64,000 bases of DNA from Proales similis (taxonomy: Eukaryota > Rotifera > Eurotatoria > Ploima > Proalidae): contig JAGVRJ010000005.1 in the NCBI GenBank assembly GCA_019059635.1, positions 2,232,001 to 2,296,000 on the forward strand, in the 5' to 3' direction. How positions within the stretch are numbered: the stretch's first letter is position 1; each line of letters begins with the position of its first letter. A program made the position numbers and the translations under genes. The notes beneath the pieces were generated by a model. The model searched no databases. It saw nothing but the letters and a program-made list of their open reading frames with translations, and was not told where the DNA came from. Positions 39,628 to 50,863 of this stretch are shown here, one piece after another.

Positions 39628-40351
39628 ATGTTCAAGGCCGCCATCTTAATCTCAATTGTTTGCATCAGCCAGAGCCAGGCTTGGCTCTGGGACTGGGAGT
39701 GGGGAACTTGCGTTCAGAGCCCGGTTCTTGCCGACTTTGACTTGCGACAGGTGCGCACTCTATTTGAACATGTTTGCCTTGTCTTTGATCTCTTCTAATT
39801 GTCATCAAGTACGGAGGCTTGTGGTACGAAATAGAGCGCTTTCCCAATTATTTCGAGCACGGAGCCACGTGCGTGAAATCGGAGTATAACGTCACCTCGT
39901 CGACCAGCTTTAACTTCAAGAACACCGCCTTTTTCGGGTTTGCCTCTTTTTCTCTCAAGCTCTTGCAGAGTTGCCCATTTAAAATTGACTCGTACGCAGA
40001 GATGACAACACCACCCGAACCGGCGAAGGCTTCATCGAGATCATCAATCCAAGCGAGCCCAACAAGCTGCTTGCCACCCTTCCGATCAAGTTGTTCAATT
40101 TTGAGCTTTATCGCACCACGGGCAACTACAACGTGTGGGACGTTGACTACAATCGCTATTCGCTCGTCTACTCTTGCAATCAGCTCTTTCCCTTCTTCTG
40201 GCCTCGCAAAGAGGAGAACGCCTGGATCTTCAGCCGTGAGCCTCAGCTCAGCCCAGCCGTTGTGAGTCAGATAAAAGCGCGAATGGACTCGCTCGGAGCC
40301 AAATCGTCAAATTTCTTCGTGCCTGGAACGTGCCAACCACCGGTTGCATAA
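39628..40351 (+). CDS. Lipocalin 2 (secreted)
   Basis: This protein has 200 residues in exons 39628-39750, 39810-39937 and 40000-40351. A signal peptide (MFKAAILISIVCISQSQA) is followed by a Trp-rich patch (WLWDWEWG) shared in part with lipocalin 3. The lipocalin signature is YGGLWYEIERFP, and the second motif is VDYNRYSLVYSC. Exon 2 is 128 nt, exactly as in lipocalins 3 and 5, and ends in phase 2. An AATAAA is at 40389-40394. The C-terminus ends CQPPVA, five residues past the final conserved Cys. As a member of a tandem array it probably has a divergent ligand or expression site; neither can be read from the sequence. Confidence 0.88.
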
Positions 40352-40626
40352 GCCTGATCCACATGTAGACAGTTCTGACATTTCACTTAATAAAACTGCG
40401 TCTTAAATTGCTTTTACATTTCTTTCCATTTGATTCTCAGGTGAATTAAAGACGCGCATAGGAGCGTGTTTTTATTATGTCTCATTTCAATTTGGTTTCA
40501 TAATGGCTCGAAGCGCGTCAGGTTTTCAGCTTTAAAACCATGAAGCATGCAGTCAGAAAGCAATTTCATTTAGAAAAAAATGTTTTCACATCTCTTCATT
40601 TTAGACGAAAGCGAAAAAGCCATAAA

Positions 40627-41345
40627 ATGCAATTTGTTGTGCTCAGCTTGTGCGTATTGGCGTTGGGAACTGGAGCCCGCGCCTGGGAATGGGGCGCATG
40701 CCCACAATCGCCGGTCGATGCGGCCTTTTCCCTCGATCAAGTGAGCACCCCGATTTCATTCAAAATTCTCTGACCCGCCTCATCTTTTCAACTTTTCCAA
40801 GTACTTGGGCAAATGGTACGAGATCGAGCGCTTTCCCAACTCGTTCGAGGAAGGCCTGTCTTGTGTGACTGCCACTTATGGCCGAATTTCAGACTCTCAG
40901 GTCTCAGTGCTGAACGCCGGAATCTATTTGTAGGCTCGATCAAACTCCGCCTCTTTGCTTTGACGCGTGAGCTTAAACTTTTTGACAAAGGCAAGACAAC
41001 AACAAGACTGAGGAAGCTCGCGGCACAGCCACCGTTCCAAACGCGCAAGAGCCCAACAAACTGATCGTCTCTTTCCCGATCACCATCTTTGGCTTTGCTA
41101 TTTACAGCCCACCGGGCAAGTACAACGTTTGGGCCACAGACTTCAGCCAGTATTCGATGGTCTACTCGTGCGACAACTACCTGACCTTCCTTCCTTGGTT
41201 CACCTTTCGCATTGAATACGCCTGGATTCTGTCCAGACAAACTAGTTTGGACGAGTCAATTGTTTCTGGATTAAAACAGCGACTATCCGCTTCTGGCGTC
41301 AATTCAGACAAGTTCATGAAGGTGGATCAAGTCTGCAATGTTTAA
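40627..41345 (+). CDS. Lipocalin 3 (secreted)
   Basis: This protein has 198 residues in exons 40627-40740, 40802-40929 and 40991-41345. The signal peptide is MQFVVLSLCVLALGTGARA, followed by WEWGACPQSPVDAAF. Lipocalin motif 1 is YLGKWYEIERFP and motif 2 is TDFSQYSMVYSC. Its nearest relative in the window is lipocalin 2, judged by WEWG and the exon sizes. The start at 40627 is preferred to in-frame upstream codons because it begins the signal peptide directly. AATAAA is at 41381-41386, only 36 nt after the stop. Its transcript therefore probably runs into the 3' end of lipocalin 4 on the other strand. Confidence 0.88.
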
Positions 41346-41406
41346 ATTGCCCTCTAACTGAGACTGGGTTTATTTTCACGAATAAATTGGCTAGATTGCG
41401 TTTTTT

Positions 41407-42054
41407 TTAACAATTTTGGGGAATCTGAAGGAATGAGGAGACGTCGATGTTGCGTTTGGTGAGCTCGGCCTTGAGGTCGGCGACAATGCTGGCGTCCAGG
41501 CTCTTTTCTCGTCCCAAAATCCAAAAGACCTCGAGCTTAAGCAAGTTGGGAATGACTTGAGTGCAACTGTAGACCAACGAGTAAGTGTTGTAGTCGGTGC
41601 GCCACACATCATATGAGCCAGTGTTCTCTGGAATGCCTGGAATGTTCACGCCCGGGATGATGGGAAGTCTGACCTTGAGCTTGTTCGGCTCGCTCGGGTT
41701 GGGCACAAATGCGTATCCTTTGACCTCACTGATCTTCTGGGTATCTTTGTTCACGCCTCTGTTATAAACGCTCACTGCAGTGGCATTCAGTCGACCGTAC
41801 TGAGCCTCTACGCAAATGAGATCTTTCTCAAACAAGTAGTCGAATCGCTCGATCTCAAACCAGCTACCCAGGTACTTGAATCATCTCATTAGTAAGAGAA
41901 AATTGCCTCATCAGCGGCAGATAAATTGCGAACTTACTCGGCTCGAGTCGAAGTCGGCCACCACCGGAGATTCGTAGCATTTGCCAGCCGAGAAACCGGC
42001 CAGAGCTTGACTAAAAGCGACGCAAGAGAGGACGAAAGCGGCCAAGAATTTCAT
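41407..42054 (-). CDS. Lipocalin 4 (secreted, second intron lost)
   Basis: This protein has 194 residues in only two exons, 42054-41938 and 41874-41407. The signal peptide is MKFLAAFVLSCVAFSQALA. Lipocalin motif 1 is YLGSWFEIERFD and motif 2 is TDYNTYSLVYSC. Where its four paralogues have a phase-2 intron after the first third, this gene reads straight through (YNRGVNKDTQKIS). The intron has therefore been lost, or was never gained. The poly(A) signal on the minus strand is TTTATT (+) at 41369-41374. A TATAAATA box lies 35-42 nt upstream of the ATG. Confidence 0.88.
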
Positions 42055-42088
42055 TTTTTTTTGTTCGCATGCTCACAATGTGCAGCTT

Positions 42089-42096
42089 TATTTATA
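42089..42096 (-). promoter_or_regulatory. TATA box of lipocalin 4
   Basis: TATAAATA on the minus strand lies 35 nt before the start codon at 42054. This implies a very short 5' UTR. Confidence 0.6.
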
Positions 42097-42592
42097 GACA
42101 CAGACAACTGTGACACGTGCCTTATCTCAAACGGGTTGCATAACCGACTGAGAAGGCCAGCACCTGCTCGTGTGTCTCAGTCAGATGAACGTGAACGTGA
42201 AGATTATCTAGGTTGAACCTGAACCTTTCGTGATTATTGCGAAATCAAGGACATTTCAGTTTCTCTTTCTAGGTTCAACTGCAATGGCCACGAGTCTTGG
42301 TCTGCTCTCGCACTTTGCTATCGCCATCTTCGCCGCATCTCGTCAAGTCAGCAGCGTCTCTTGCTTTAAATCATTGCCACTCTTGCTCCCTCTCCGCTCT
42401 GTTCACTATTGCTGAGATTTGTTTGTCAAATTTGCTATGCCAAAATGAGAAGCTTTTATAAATAGGCATCTCCTAAGCAGCCCAACCATTATCGTAGTCA
42501 AAATTTAAATGTTAAGAATGGGCCAATTGAACTGGCCTCTGTTTATTGGCAAAAGAGAAACAGGACGGAGAAATATTTTCATCAACAAAGAG
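42097..42592. other. Interval between lipocalins 4 and 5
   Basis: The lipocalin-5 poly(A) signal (TTTATT on +) is at 42542-42547. A plus-strand TATAAATA at 42456-42463 has no gene behind it. An ATG at 42283 opens a 43-residue frame with a hydrophobic start (MATSLGLLSHFAIAIFAAS) that could be a relic signal-peptide exon. Neither is supported as a gene. Confidence 0.35.
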
Positions 42593-43291
42593 TTAATTGT
42601 TGCAGTTCTGCAGAGTGGGTCGGAACTGTGTAATGTTTACGTTTTTGGAGGCGAGCAGATTCTTGACGGACAGAATGATGGCCGATGAGAGCGTTGTCTG
42701 ACGAGAGAGAATCCAGACGTTCTCCAGCTTTTGGCCATTGAACGGGCTCCTCTGGCACGAGTAGACCAGCGCGTAGGTTTTGTAGTCGGTCGCCCACACG
42801 TCGTAGTTGCCCTCGTTCTGGATGAAAACGCCCGGCGCGATTTGAATGTTCAACACGACCTTGAATCGATTGGGCTCGCTCGAACTGGGCACATAGGCAT
42901 AGCCGTCGATTGAGTCCAGGACGTTCGTTTCTCTGTCGGGCGAATCGGATTTTTATTTTCTGGCTCGGATTTCTTCCAACTTAAAATGACTCTTACTCGT
43001 TGATTCCGGCGTTGATCACACTGATCGCGGTGCTGTTCAACGATCCATACTGGGCCGTGATGCACTTCAGCTTCTCTTCGAAACGACCCGAAATCTTCTC
43101 GATTTCATACCATTTTCCCAAATACTTAGCACACAAGCGACGATTAGAGCCAAGAGAGAGAGAGAGAGAGCACGAAAAGCGACCCCTCTTACCTGCTGGG
43201 AATCAAAATCAGCGATTATGGGCGTCTCAGGGCAGAGTTGAGCCGTGGCCAAAGCCAAAAAGCCGAGGAAAAGCAAAGCGCACGAGTGCAT
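42593..43291 (-). CDS. Lipocalin 5 (secreted)
   Basis: This protein has 188 residues in exons 43291-43193, 43124-42997 and 42932-42593. The signal peptide is MHSCALLFLGFLALATAQ. Lipocalin motif 1 is YLGKWYEIEKIS and motif 2 is TDYKTYALVYSC. It shares NSTAISVINAGIN with lipocalin 4 (NATAVSVYNRGVN), so the two minus-strand copies are the closest pair, but lipocalin 5 keeps the phase-2 intron. A GA repeat (43154-43170) lies within intron 1. A TATAAG element lies about 70 nt upstream of the start. The ligand is unknown. Confidence 0.88.
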
Positions 43292-43690
43292 GTTGATTCT
43301 CGTTCAAATGAAGTTTAAAGCGAAATTAAGTTTGAACTTAGATCGACGAGGTTGAGGCCTCTTATAAACGGCAGTCATCTTGCGTAACCCAAACCGAGAA
43401 CGTGACTAGAACGAATGTTTATCAAAAGGTTTTCTGTTTGCTTGATTCGCACGCATTATCACGGGCCGAACAGAAGTAAGCGCTCTCACCAAAGACAGAT
43501 TGATTTTGGACGCGAGATGCGCGCCTTCGCTTGTTTTCAATTTATTCCGATTTCTAGATGATTCTGACTAGAAATGTTTCACATCAAGCGGACCAGGAAA
43601 AACGAACGAAAAGAATGCAACAACGAAACCGAATATGAAGCTGAGCGGAGATGAGAACGAACGATCGAGAGAGGAAAGTGACAGATGCTG
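43292..43690. other. Lipocalin-5 promoter and GPCR 3' UTR
   Basis: The TATA-like CTTATA at 43361-43366 faces lipocalin 5. The GPCR poly(A) signal on the minus strand is TTTATT (+) at 43541-43546, about 150 nt past its stop codon. Confidence 0.5.
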
Positions 43691-45494
43691 CTAGGTCTCG
43701 ACGCGTTTGGAATTTAGTGCCTTTCTCGAGTTGACTGTGTTGTAGTAAAGGGTCGAGTTCCTGTACGCGTGGCTCGACCGCGACTTGAACGAGCAGGACA
43801 TGACCATTCGAATGGTGTTTTTGAACGCCTGCCGGTAGCGCTTCGACATCACGTTGTACAATATTGGGTTTAAAGTTGAGCTTATGTAAATGCTGACCCC
43901 TGAGCGAATCAAACTGTTAAGCGAAGGCCAGTGAACGCGACTGAGAGCAGAGTGTTGTGCTCACCTGAAATGTAGTAAAGATACTCGAACAGACGCATCA
44001 TGAACTTTGACTTGTAAACGCTGCTGTGAATGCCGGCAGTGACTGCGACTACGCGCTGAAAGTGATACGGCGCCCAGCAGATGAAAAAGGCCAAGACGAC
44101 TACGACTAGAACAAAGAGGGAGAGTGAGAAATCTAGTTCGCCTGGTGTTTAGACCGTATGGGTGTCTCACTTACACAGCATTTTGACCACGTCACGTCTG
44201 GACTGGCGCGCTCGGTAGGAGGTTGGCTCAAAGTCGCGCGAGGCTCGGTCCATGCTCGTGTTAATGTTCATACTGGTGGCGTCGTCCATCATGCTGACGT
44301 CGCTGGTTGCCCGATGCAGACGGCCACTCCTGAACGGCTCGCCGACCTGAAGGAAGCCGCCGTGGCCACTCGCCGTCTTGTGCAGGTTCACGTTCGACAG
44401 CATGTGTTCACTGGTTTCGTTTTTGGACGTTTGCCGCAAGTTGCTGATCGACTTGAGTAGAGGCGCCCTTCTGCTGGCACCAGAACGTTTCTCGCTTGTT
44501 ACGCTCGAGTGCTGGTGGTAGTTGCGGCTGGACGACTTCCACAACGTCACACCGATCAGAACGTACATGATGCTGATCAGAGTCATTGGCACGATGAAGA
44601 GAAACACGACGCTGAGTTGAATGACCCGGGTCATGACCAGCTTGTGTTTGCTGAGAATGCTGCATGTCTTTGACTCTGCGTATGCCGGATACTCATAGTA
44701 AACGCCGGTAGTGAACAAGTAGGGAAGAGCGAGAGTGCCGCTACTCAGCCAGATGAATGCGATTATTTTGAGCGCGCGAGAGAGGCCGCTGGAGAACTTT
44801 TTGGCGTAGATCGCTTTGCAAATGTGCAGCCAGCGTTCGAAAGTGAACGTGAGAATAGTCAGCACTGAGGCGATTGTGGTCGTCTCGAACACATACGTTC
44901 GCAGCGTGCAGAACGTGGATCCGAACGGCCACGGATACGCCTCAACAATTATGCTGTAGAGCTCAGGCGGCAGGCCTTTGGTAAAAGACAATTTTAGCAT
45001 CAACTTTAACAGCAGCTCAGTCACTCTTGAGCAGAGTGGCGCCCGGCTCAATTACCTGAGAGCAGTGAGAGCACGTCGCTGACGGCCAAGCTGAACAAGT
45101 AGTAGTTTGTAGTGTTGTGCATGCAATTGTTGCAAATAACCACAAAGCAAGTGGAAATGTTGCCCAACAGGCCCGCGATCAGAATAAGGCCGTAGACAGT
45201 GCTCATGAACACGATGAACGTGAGCGGCTTGCGGCGCGGGCCCAACGCCATTTCTAAAAAGCTTCGGCTGTCGTTCAGGTTCATCTGCTCACTGGACGAG
45301 TTTATGGCGTCCATGCCGCCGGTCACAGAGTTGATCGTCTGCCCTACTGCCATTTCCGTTTGATTCACTAAGCTGACCGATGTGGGCTCGTGGTCGTTGG
45401 CCATTGCGAACGTCACACCTGTCAAACAGAATAGAAGCGCCAGACCGGTTAGCAGCTTAGAAGAGCTGAGCGACGCTCTCGGCCTCGCAAGCAT
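43691..45494 (-). CDS. Class A peptide GPCR, neuromedin-U/pyrokinin receptor type
   Basis: This seven-helix receptor has 529 residues in four exons: 45494-45056, 44975-44175, 44105-43965 and 43899-43691. A hydrophobic N-terminal segment and an ectodomain with NQT and NSS/NDS glycosylation sites precede TM1. Family landmarks are NNCMHNTTNYYLFSLAVSD (TM2), GLPPELYSIIVEAYPWPFG and FCTLRTYVFETTTIASVL (TM3), FFICWAPYHFQR (TM6), and SSTLNPILYNVMSKRYRQ (TM7 NPxxY). These point to receptors for PRXamide peptides. The DRY motif at the end of TM3 reads ERW. Intracellular loop 3 is long (over 100 residues) and rich in Ser and basic residues. The acceptor of exon 4 was moved to CTCAG (43900), as the first AG gives a stop. 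Ligand identity is an inference. Confidence 0.82.
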
Positions 45495-48400
45495 TTTGCT
45501 GTTCTAAATGAACGAGTTCACTTTAGGCACGCTCAGACAACTGATGCACAATTCTGACGCTGATTCGACTCTGAATGCAATTCGCTTAATGCTTGTGCAA
45601 AGGATAAATGTGCTGCATGTGGGAAAGATAAATGTGCCGATGTTTGTATAAATATCGGCGTCTACGTCATTACCAATCAAATTAGACTGGCCGGACCACT
45701 TAGATGCGTGCTGGTGATGCGACTGCATGATGAGCTTGATAGGCTGTCTGTTTAAAGTAAGGCCTTCTGCCATCAACATTAGACTGACTGCAGGATATTG
45801 GGCGCGGATGGCCTGTTCCTGTCTGCTTCATCCAAATCAACAAATTGGCAAATTAGCAATGAACGCGTACGGTGTGCGCAGAGCCAGAGAAAAAGAGAGA
45901 GCGCCACGCCATCTATTGCACCGCAGCAGCAATGCAGCTGCGATTTCAATGATTTTGCGCACAAACATTGCCGAAGAAGACTAGTCGACTGGGAAAAAGC
46001 AGTGAGCAAGAGAATGAAGCGAGCTGCAGAAGCAAACAAGCCCAAATAAGCGCGATTGAGTGCAGACTGGAAAAATGCGCCCAGACGAGCCGACGAGAAG
46101 CCAAGGAGAGAAGCCAACTCAGGGCATCCCGGTCGGATTGAGCAGAAATAATAATAATGTGATTCGCAGTCGTGAATGTCTCTTAAGCCGACGCTGATTG
46201 AATTCGAAGCGCTTATTTAACCATTCGCCTCTTTCCCTTCTTCTCTTTGTTGTTTGCGCGTGTGCAAACTGAGACTCAAGGCAAAGTGCTAATTTGAGCA
46301 CCAACTCCATTCATTACCATTTAAATGCAATAGTTGATTTGTCTTGCATTCGCTGTTGCACCCCAAGCCGCGTTCTTTATCTTAGTCAATCCAATAAGCC
46401 GTCAATTTGATTTGTAAACGACATAGACGACAACGACGACCAAGATGATGATGATAATGACGATAATGAAGACTATAATGGGCATCGATACGAGGACGGC
46501 GATGACAATCACTACGTCATGCTGATGAGACCAGTCTTAGTGAAGTGAAAGAAAAATAGCGAAGATGAAGAGACCGTATGAAGAGAAATAAACAAACAGA
46601 GCGGCCAAACATTGAATGTCTATTCAATTAGGGCCCGCGATCCTAATTCATGGTCAGCATTATTTGCATAAGAGCCAGACGAGAGCCGAGTCAAGAGTGC
46701 AATTGCTCTTCGATCGTGCCTACAGTTACATTAGGCAAATTGAATTATGTAAACACACAACACTTGTACAAGAGGCCTTTGTGTCCGCTGACGAAAGCAT
46801 GTCAGTGACAAGTCAAGAGCGATTTAGATGACACTTGACAATTTAATCCGGCGAACCAGATTCGGTTACCAAATCGATTCTCTCAATTGCTTTTCTCGAT
46901 CTCTCATTCGCTCTCTATCAATGATCTCAACTGACAAGCTGAGCTGATTTCAGTATTTTTTCCGCAAAGCACCGCACACAATCGGCACTATGCTGGGCTT
47001 CTTGGCCTTAAAGCTAAAGCTGAGTCTGAGTAATCTGCGAATCGCAGAAAGAAGAGATCAAACAAATCTCCGAGACCTCGTGTTGATCGCTAAGTCTGAG
47101 TCGAAGAGGCATGAAAGCGCAGCTGCTACAACTGCTGCATTTTTCCATGAATTGAGTTGCGCTTTCAAATTGCAAAGTAGACTGTTGATGACTCGGAGCC
47201 ATCTTGGTCCACCACCCAGTTGATCGATTTTCAGAGGCAGCCAGTCCCTTTGGCTTTTTTTTCTGAATTAATGCTCAACTTTGGTGTGGGCGGCGCTGGC
47301 GGCTCAACCGCATTTGGCTGATGTTCTCTTTTCATCAAGAACGTGGCTCCAAGCTAATTGCTTCAACTCATCGTCAATTTAAAATTCGACTGTCGCCGTC
47401 TATTTAAGTGAACTGCATGCTTCTTTATTTATCTAGAACTTGAACACACACGCACACGCGCGCCCTCGCAGGCAAAGAAAACGATGAAGCAACATGAGAA
47501 TTGAAACGCACAATCGTCGTCCTGCTCTCTTCTTCTTTAATGATGCAAATAGACCCAGCCAGCCCGCAGTAGAAGAAAAAGAAGCTGGCAAACATGCTCT
47601 GCCGTTGCAGTTTTTAAAGCGCATTTCTCTCATTAGGACGTTTGAGTCCACGGACGAGCGAACCGTGCTGCTTTCTATTTGGCTGCTGGTTCGTTCGTTT
47701 GATTGACGCAGCTTCCGTGTGCCGCATTTAGAAATGACGACGAGCACACGTTGGGAAGTGCAAAAGCTCATGATGCCGATGCGGAAATGAGGCCCAAGTT
47801 GTTGCAACCATTAGAACCTGATCGCCTCCGCTGATGGCAAATACTGACGCAAAAAGCCTCTGCTGCAATTAATCGTCAAAAACCAATCAATCAAATTGCT
47901 CTGCTTTGCCACGTCCTTAGAATCGACGATTTCTTTCGCTAAATTCATTTCCTCGACCGTATCGGCTCTAAAGCAGCACCTTAATAGAACGCTGCTTTCT
48001 TGAGCGCTAACTTTCAACGCCACAGATCTAAATTGAACTTGATCTGGCCTGAAATAATCGTCTCTTGAGACCATAGAGAAAGAGCTGTGAGCAACAGAAC
48101 GAGATTGAGATACAGACGAGAAGAAACTGAATGTGACAAATAGCACGATGGCGCCGAAAATTGGCGTCGTTAAAGGGCCGTTCAAATTGTTTAAAATGTC
48201 GGCAAGTCTCAACAGGCGGTCTCTCTGCCCATCTCTCTCCCTCTCTTGCTTTGGTTGTCTGCAGCTTCCTGCCGTCTTTCCTTTCAATCATCTACAACTT
48301 AACCAGAAGTTGATTTAGAAAACAGCAGTTGGCTTTTGGTAATGAGTGCGAGCCGTGTGCAGCGTGCAGGCAGTTCGCAAGCATTGGAGAAGGGCGTCAT

Positions 48401-50070
48401 CGTTAGCGATTTAAAATGTGTCTGACGTGTTGCCTTCTGGCCAACAATTGCAACTAGCGCATTAAGTGCAAGCGCCAACAAACTTAAATAAAAAGGGCGA
48501 GGCTTCTAATCTGGCGGCGATAAATTTACACCACAAACGGCAATATGATCAAAAATATAAATTGTTTGCTAAATAGGCAACTTAGGGCCGCCTTTTGATG
48601 CCACCAACACACTTAATCGATGCCTAACAAGAGAGAGAAAGAGAGTAGAGCGCAAATCCTCTCACTGCTTTAGCCGCCTCTGTTCTCTAATCAAACTTAT
48701 CGAACGTAATCTAAGTAATGTAGAAATAAGATTGATGGGCCTGAGAGTATCGAATTAATCAGGCCAACACAAGCTATCTATTCAAGACTCCTCCCGCCTC
48801 CACTACTCGAGCTCTCCTCATTCTAGCTCGAAATGCAGCGATTGTGCAGAACAGATCAGCCGCCTGCGCATTCTACAACTTAAAACTGCGCGATTTGCTT
48901 TGCTCGCTAACTCTGCCAAGCCTTTTTTCTAGACCTAGATACGTTCATTCTTTGCATGCTGGAGTTGAGGCAGCCACTAACGCAAACCGATCCTCCGACT
49001 TGGATCTTTTGATCTTATCTGTTTGCCGCGTCTGATTTTAGCCAGTAAGCCTGTCAACCAGCCGGTCTCTGATGCTATGATTGACAACCAGACATGCTCT
49101 TTAATGCCCCTTGGTTCTGATTGAGATTGAAAGCTGCGAAATTGCTTTGCGTGTAAGCGGCAAAGCAGCTGTGAGTGAACGAAAGGAAATGCTGGATCAG
49201 GTTTCGCGATCACGATGCCACCAAGCAAGTCAACACTGTCCAGGTCTCTGAAATAAAATAAATTTCTCGTCCATATGGGGCCCAATCATCGGAAATAACG
49301 TCGCCTTGGCGAAATTCAATCGACTGCTCTGGCAATCCAAGTGTGAAAGGACATGAACGCCTCGAGTGCTAAATCAGAATTTCCGACCACTTTTTGAGCT
49401 AAGCTGCTCGTCTTAACAAAGCAACGGCCGCTTGATTTCTATTAGCTGCCCCTAAAAACAAAGTTGGCAAAACGACCGGCCACTTGAACCTTTCACTTTT
49501 CCGCATTGTCGATTATTGCAAAACGACTTAAAAACACTGAAGCGAGGCGGACTAATGGACACTCATAATCAAGCAAACTCAATAAATGCATCAGAATGTT
49601 TGACTTGATTTTTTTATGGATACAAACGCTTCAAATAGGAAAGAAGCATTAGTCCTCATGGCTTGTGCCAATTTTGTTAGACAAGCATATTGGGTGAGAC
49701 TAGGTCTATGATTCAAGTCCGAAAACAAACAAATGCACACAATCGCAAAGCGTTTTTGGCGATTAAACGAAGCTGGCCATCCCGGCCGGATGTGTTCTGG
49801 TCGGGCCACGGATGTCTTCCGTTGCTGGCATACTTTTGTCTCTTGAATTTGACCGAAAAAATTAAGCTCCGGGCAAATAAAGAACCTGAGTTCAAAACGG
49901 TACGATAGGTAAACTGAACCTGAACATCGAATTAAAATAAAATATGCGTCATAAATAAGTTTTGGCGAACCTGGGCGTTCCTATTGGTGACTACCTTAAC
50001 GGTATGGGAAAGGCAAGAGCGATTCAGGATGATCAAGTGCAATTATTTATTCGAAATTTATTTTAATTTT
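45495..50070. other. Gene-poor intergenic stretch
   Basis: No gene can be supported in 4.6 kb, against a mean spacing below 0.8 kb elsewhere. Open frames at 47811-48287 (-), 46990-47223 (+) and 49690-49908 (+) lack ATG context, domains or spliceable partners. The one from ATG 48071 (-) encodes 87 plausible but unrecognised residues. The stretch may hold distal regulation for the GPCR or PMT genes, or non-coding transcripts. Confidence 0.4.
46428..46530. repeat. Imperfect GAY/GAT low-complexity tract
   Basis: The tract consists of repeated GAC, GAT and AAC triplets. Read in the frame of the triplets, it would give an Asp/Asn-rich peptide (DDNDDQDDDDNDDNED) continuing to a stop at about 46548. 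There is a stop just upstream and no clear acceptor. It is a microsatellite-like tract or an acidic exon of an unseen gene. Confidence 0.5.
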
Positions 50071-50409
50071 CTAGTTAAAAATTAATCGAGACGTTTTCAT
50101 TCTCAATTCAAAATAAAGCCTTTTTAAATTCATGATAAGATCCAGAACTGTTTGATTGAATACTTCTACGCCTAGGAGCGACAATGCACATCGTTTGGTC
50201 GGATCAAATGGAACAATGATTGTGAATACGCCTGTTTCCTCCTCAATCTTAACAAAACTGTTGAAGAATATATTTTGAATCTGAATGAAAGTGTTGAATA
50301 ATACATTCTGAACTTCAATCCAAGTGCCCGTTGATTGCTGTGTCTCTAGTTTGACATTTATTCTAAAACGGCCTATATTAGTCGAGGCAAGTGAAATTCT
50401 ATTTCTCAT
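50071..50409 (-). CDS. Hypothetical 112-residue protein in AT-rich island
   Basis: An uninterrupted frame from a true ATG (50409) to TAA encodes 112 residues. Isoleucine, phenylalanine and asparagine are frequent, and alternating hydrophobic residues suggest beta strands (GRFRINVKLETQ; GVFTIIVPFDP). No signal peptide or known family was recognised. Composition is clearly more AT-rich than the surrounding genes, and it sits about 200 nt from a 71-bp repeat pair. It may be a fragment carried by a mobile element, the last exon of a larger gene, or chance. Confidence 0.3.
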   Translation of the reverse strand: MRNRISLASTNIGRFRINVKLETQQSTGTWIEVQNVLFNTFIQIQNIFFNSFVKIEEETGVFTIIVPFDPTKRCALSLLGVEVFNQTVLDLIMNLKRLYFELRMKTSRLIFN

Positions 50410-50610
50410 GCTGGTGATAAACTTGTTTTTTTTTTAAAAATGGTGACGAGTAACGGAGCTTCGCCGACTATTTATCTGGCTATCGAGCCTTTAAATTAAT
50501 TTATAGAAAAAAATGATCAAAATTTTTTATTCTTTCTCGAAAAATTTGGCATTTTTAATATCTGATTCCACTAGAAATCAATGTGATTCAGAAATCAGTT
50601 AAACTAAACC

Positions 50611-50681
50611 TAAAGTGATAGGAAAAATCATATCACTTGTCGATACTTGAAATGATTATATTTTTCCTATCAAGTCTATAT
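50611..50681. repeat. 71-bp direct repeat, copy 1, with internal hairpin
   Basis: This copy is identical by eye to 50864-50934. Within it, TGATAGGAAAAAT (50616-50628) is the exact reverse complement of ATTTTTCCTATCA (50660-50672), leaving a 31-nt loop. Confidence 0.85.
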
Positions 50682-50863
50682 AAAACGATTAGAAGCATAA
50701 ACTAATCAAAATAGACTAAATTTATAGTTGTACACTAACCGTTTACATATGAAAAAATCAAAGAAGATTTTTGGTGGATTTTGGGCAACTTGGAGGAAAA
50801 AATCCGACGAGCGACGAGTAGATTTTTTTTTCCAAATTCAATAAATCGCGGATTTTGAATGTA

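Noticed and set aside
47811-48287. 158-residue minus-strand frame in the gene-poor stretch
   Set aside because: The frame lacks an ATG at its start, has low-complexity charge at the N-terminus, and no splice partner. An 87-residue subframe from ATG 48071 remains possible but unsupported.
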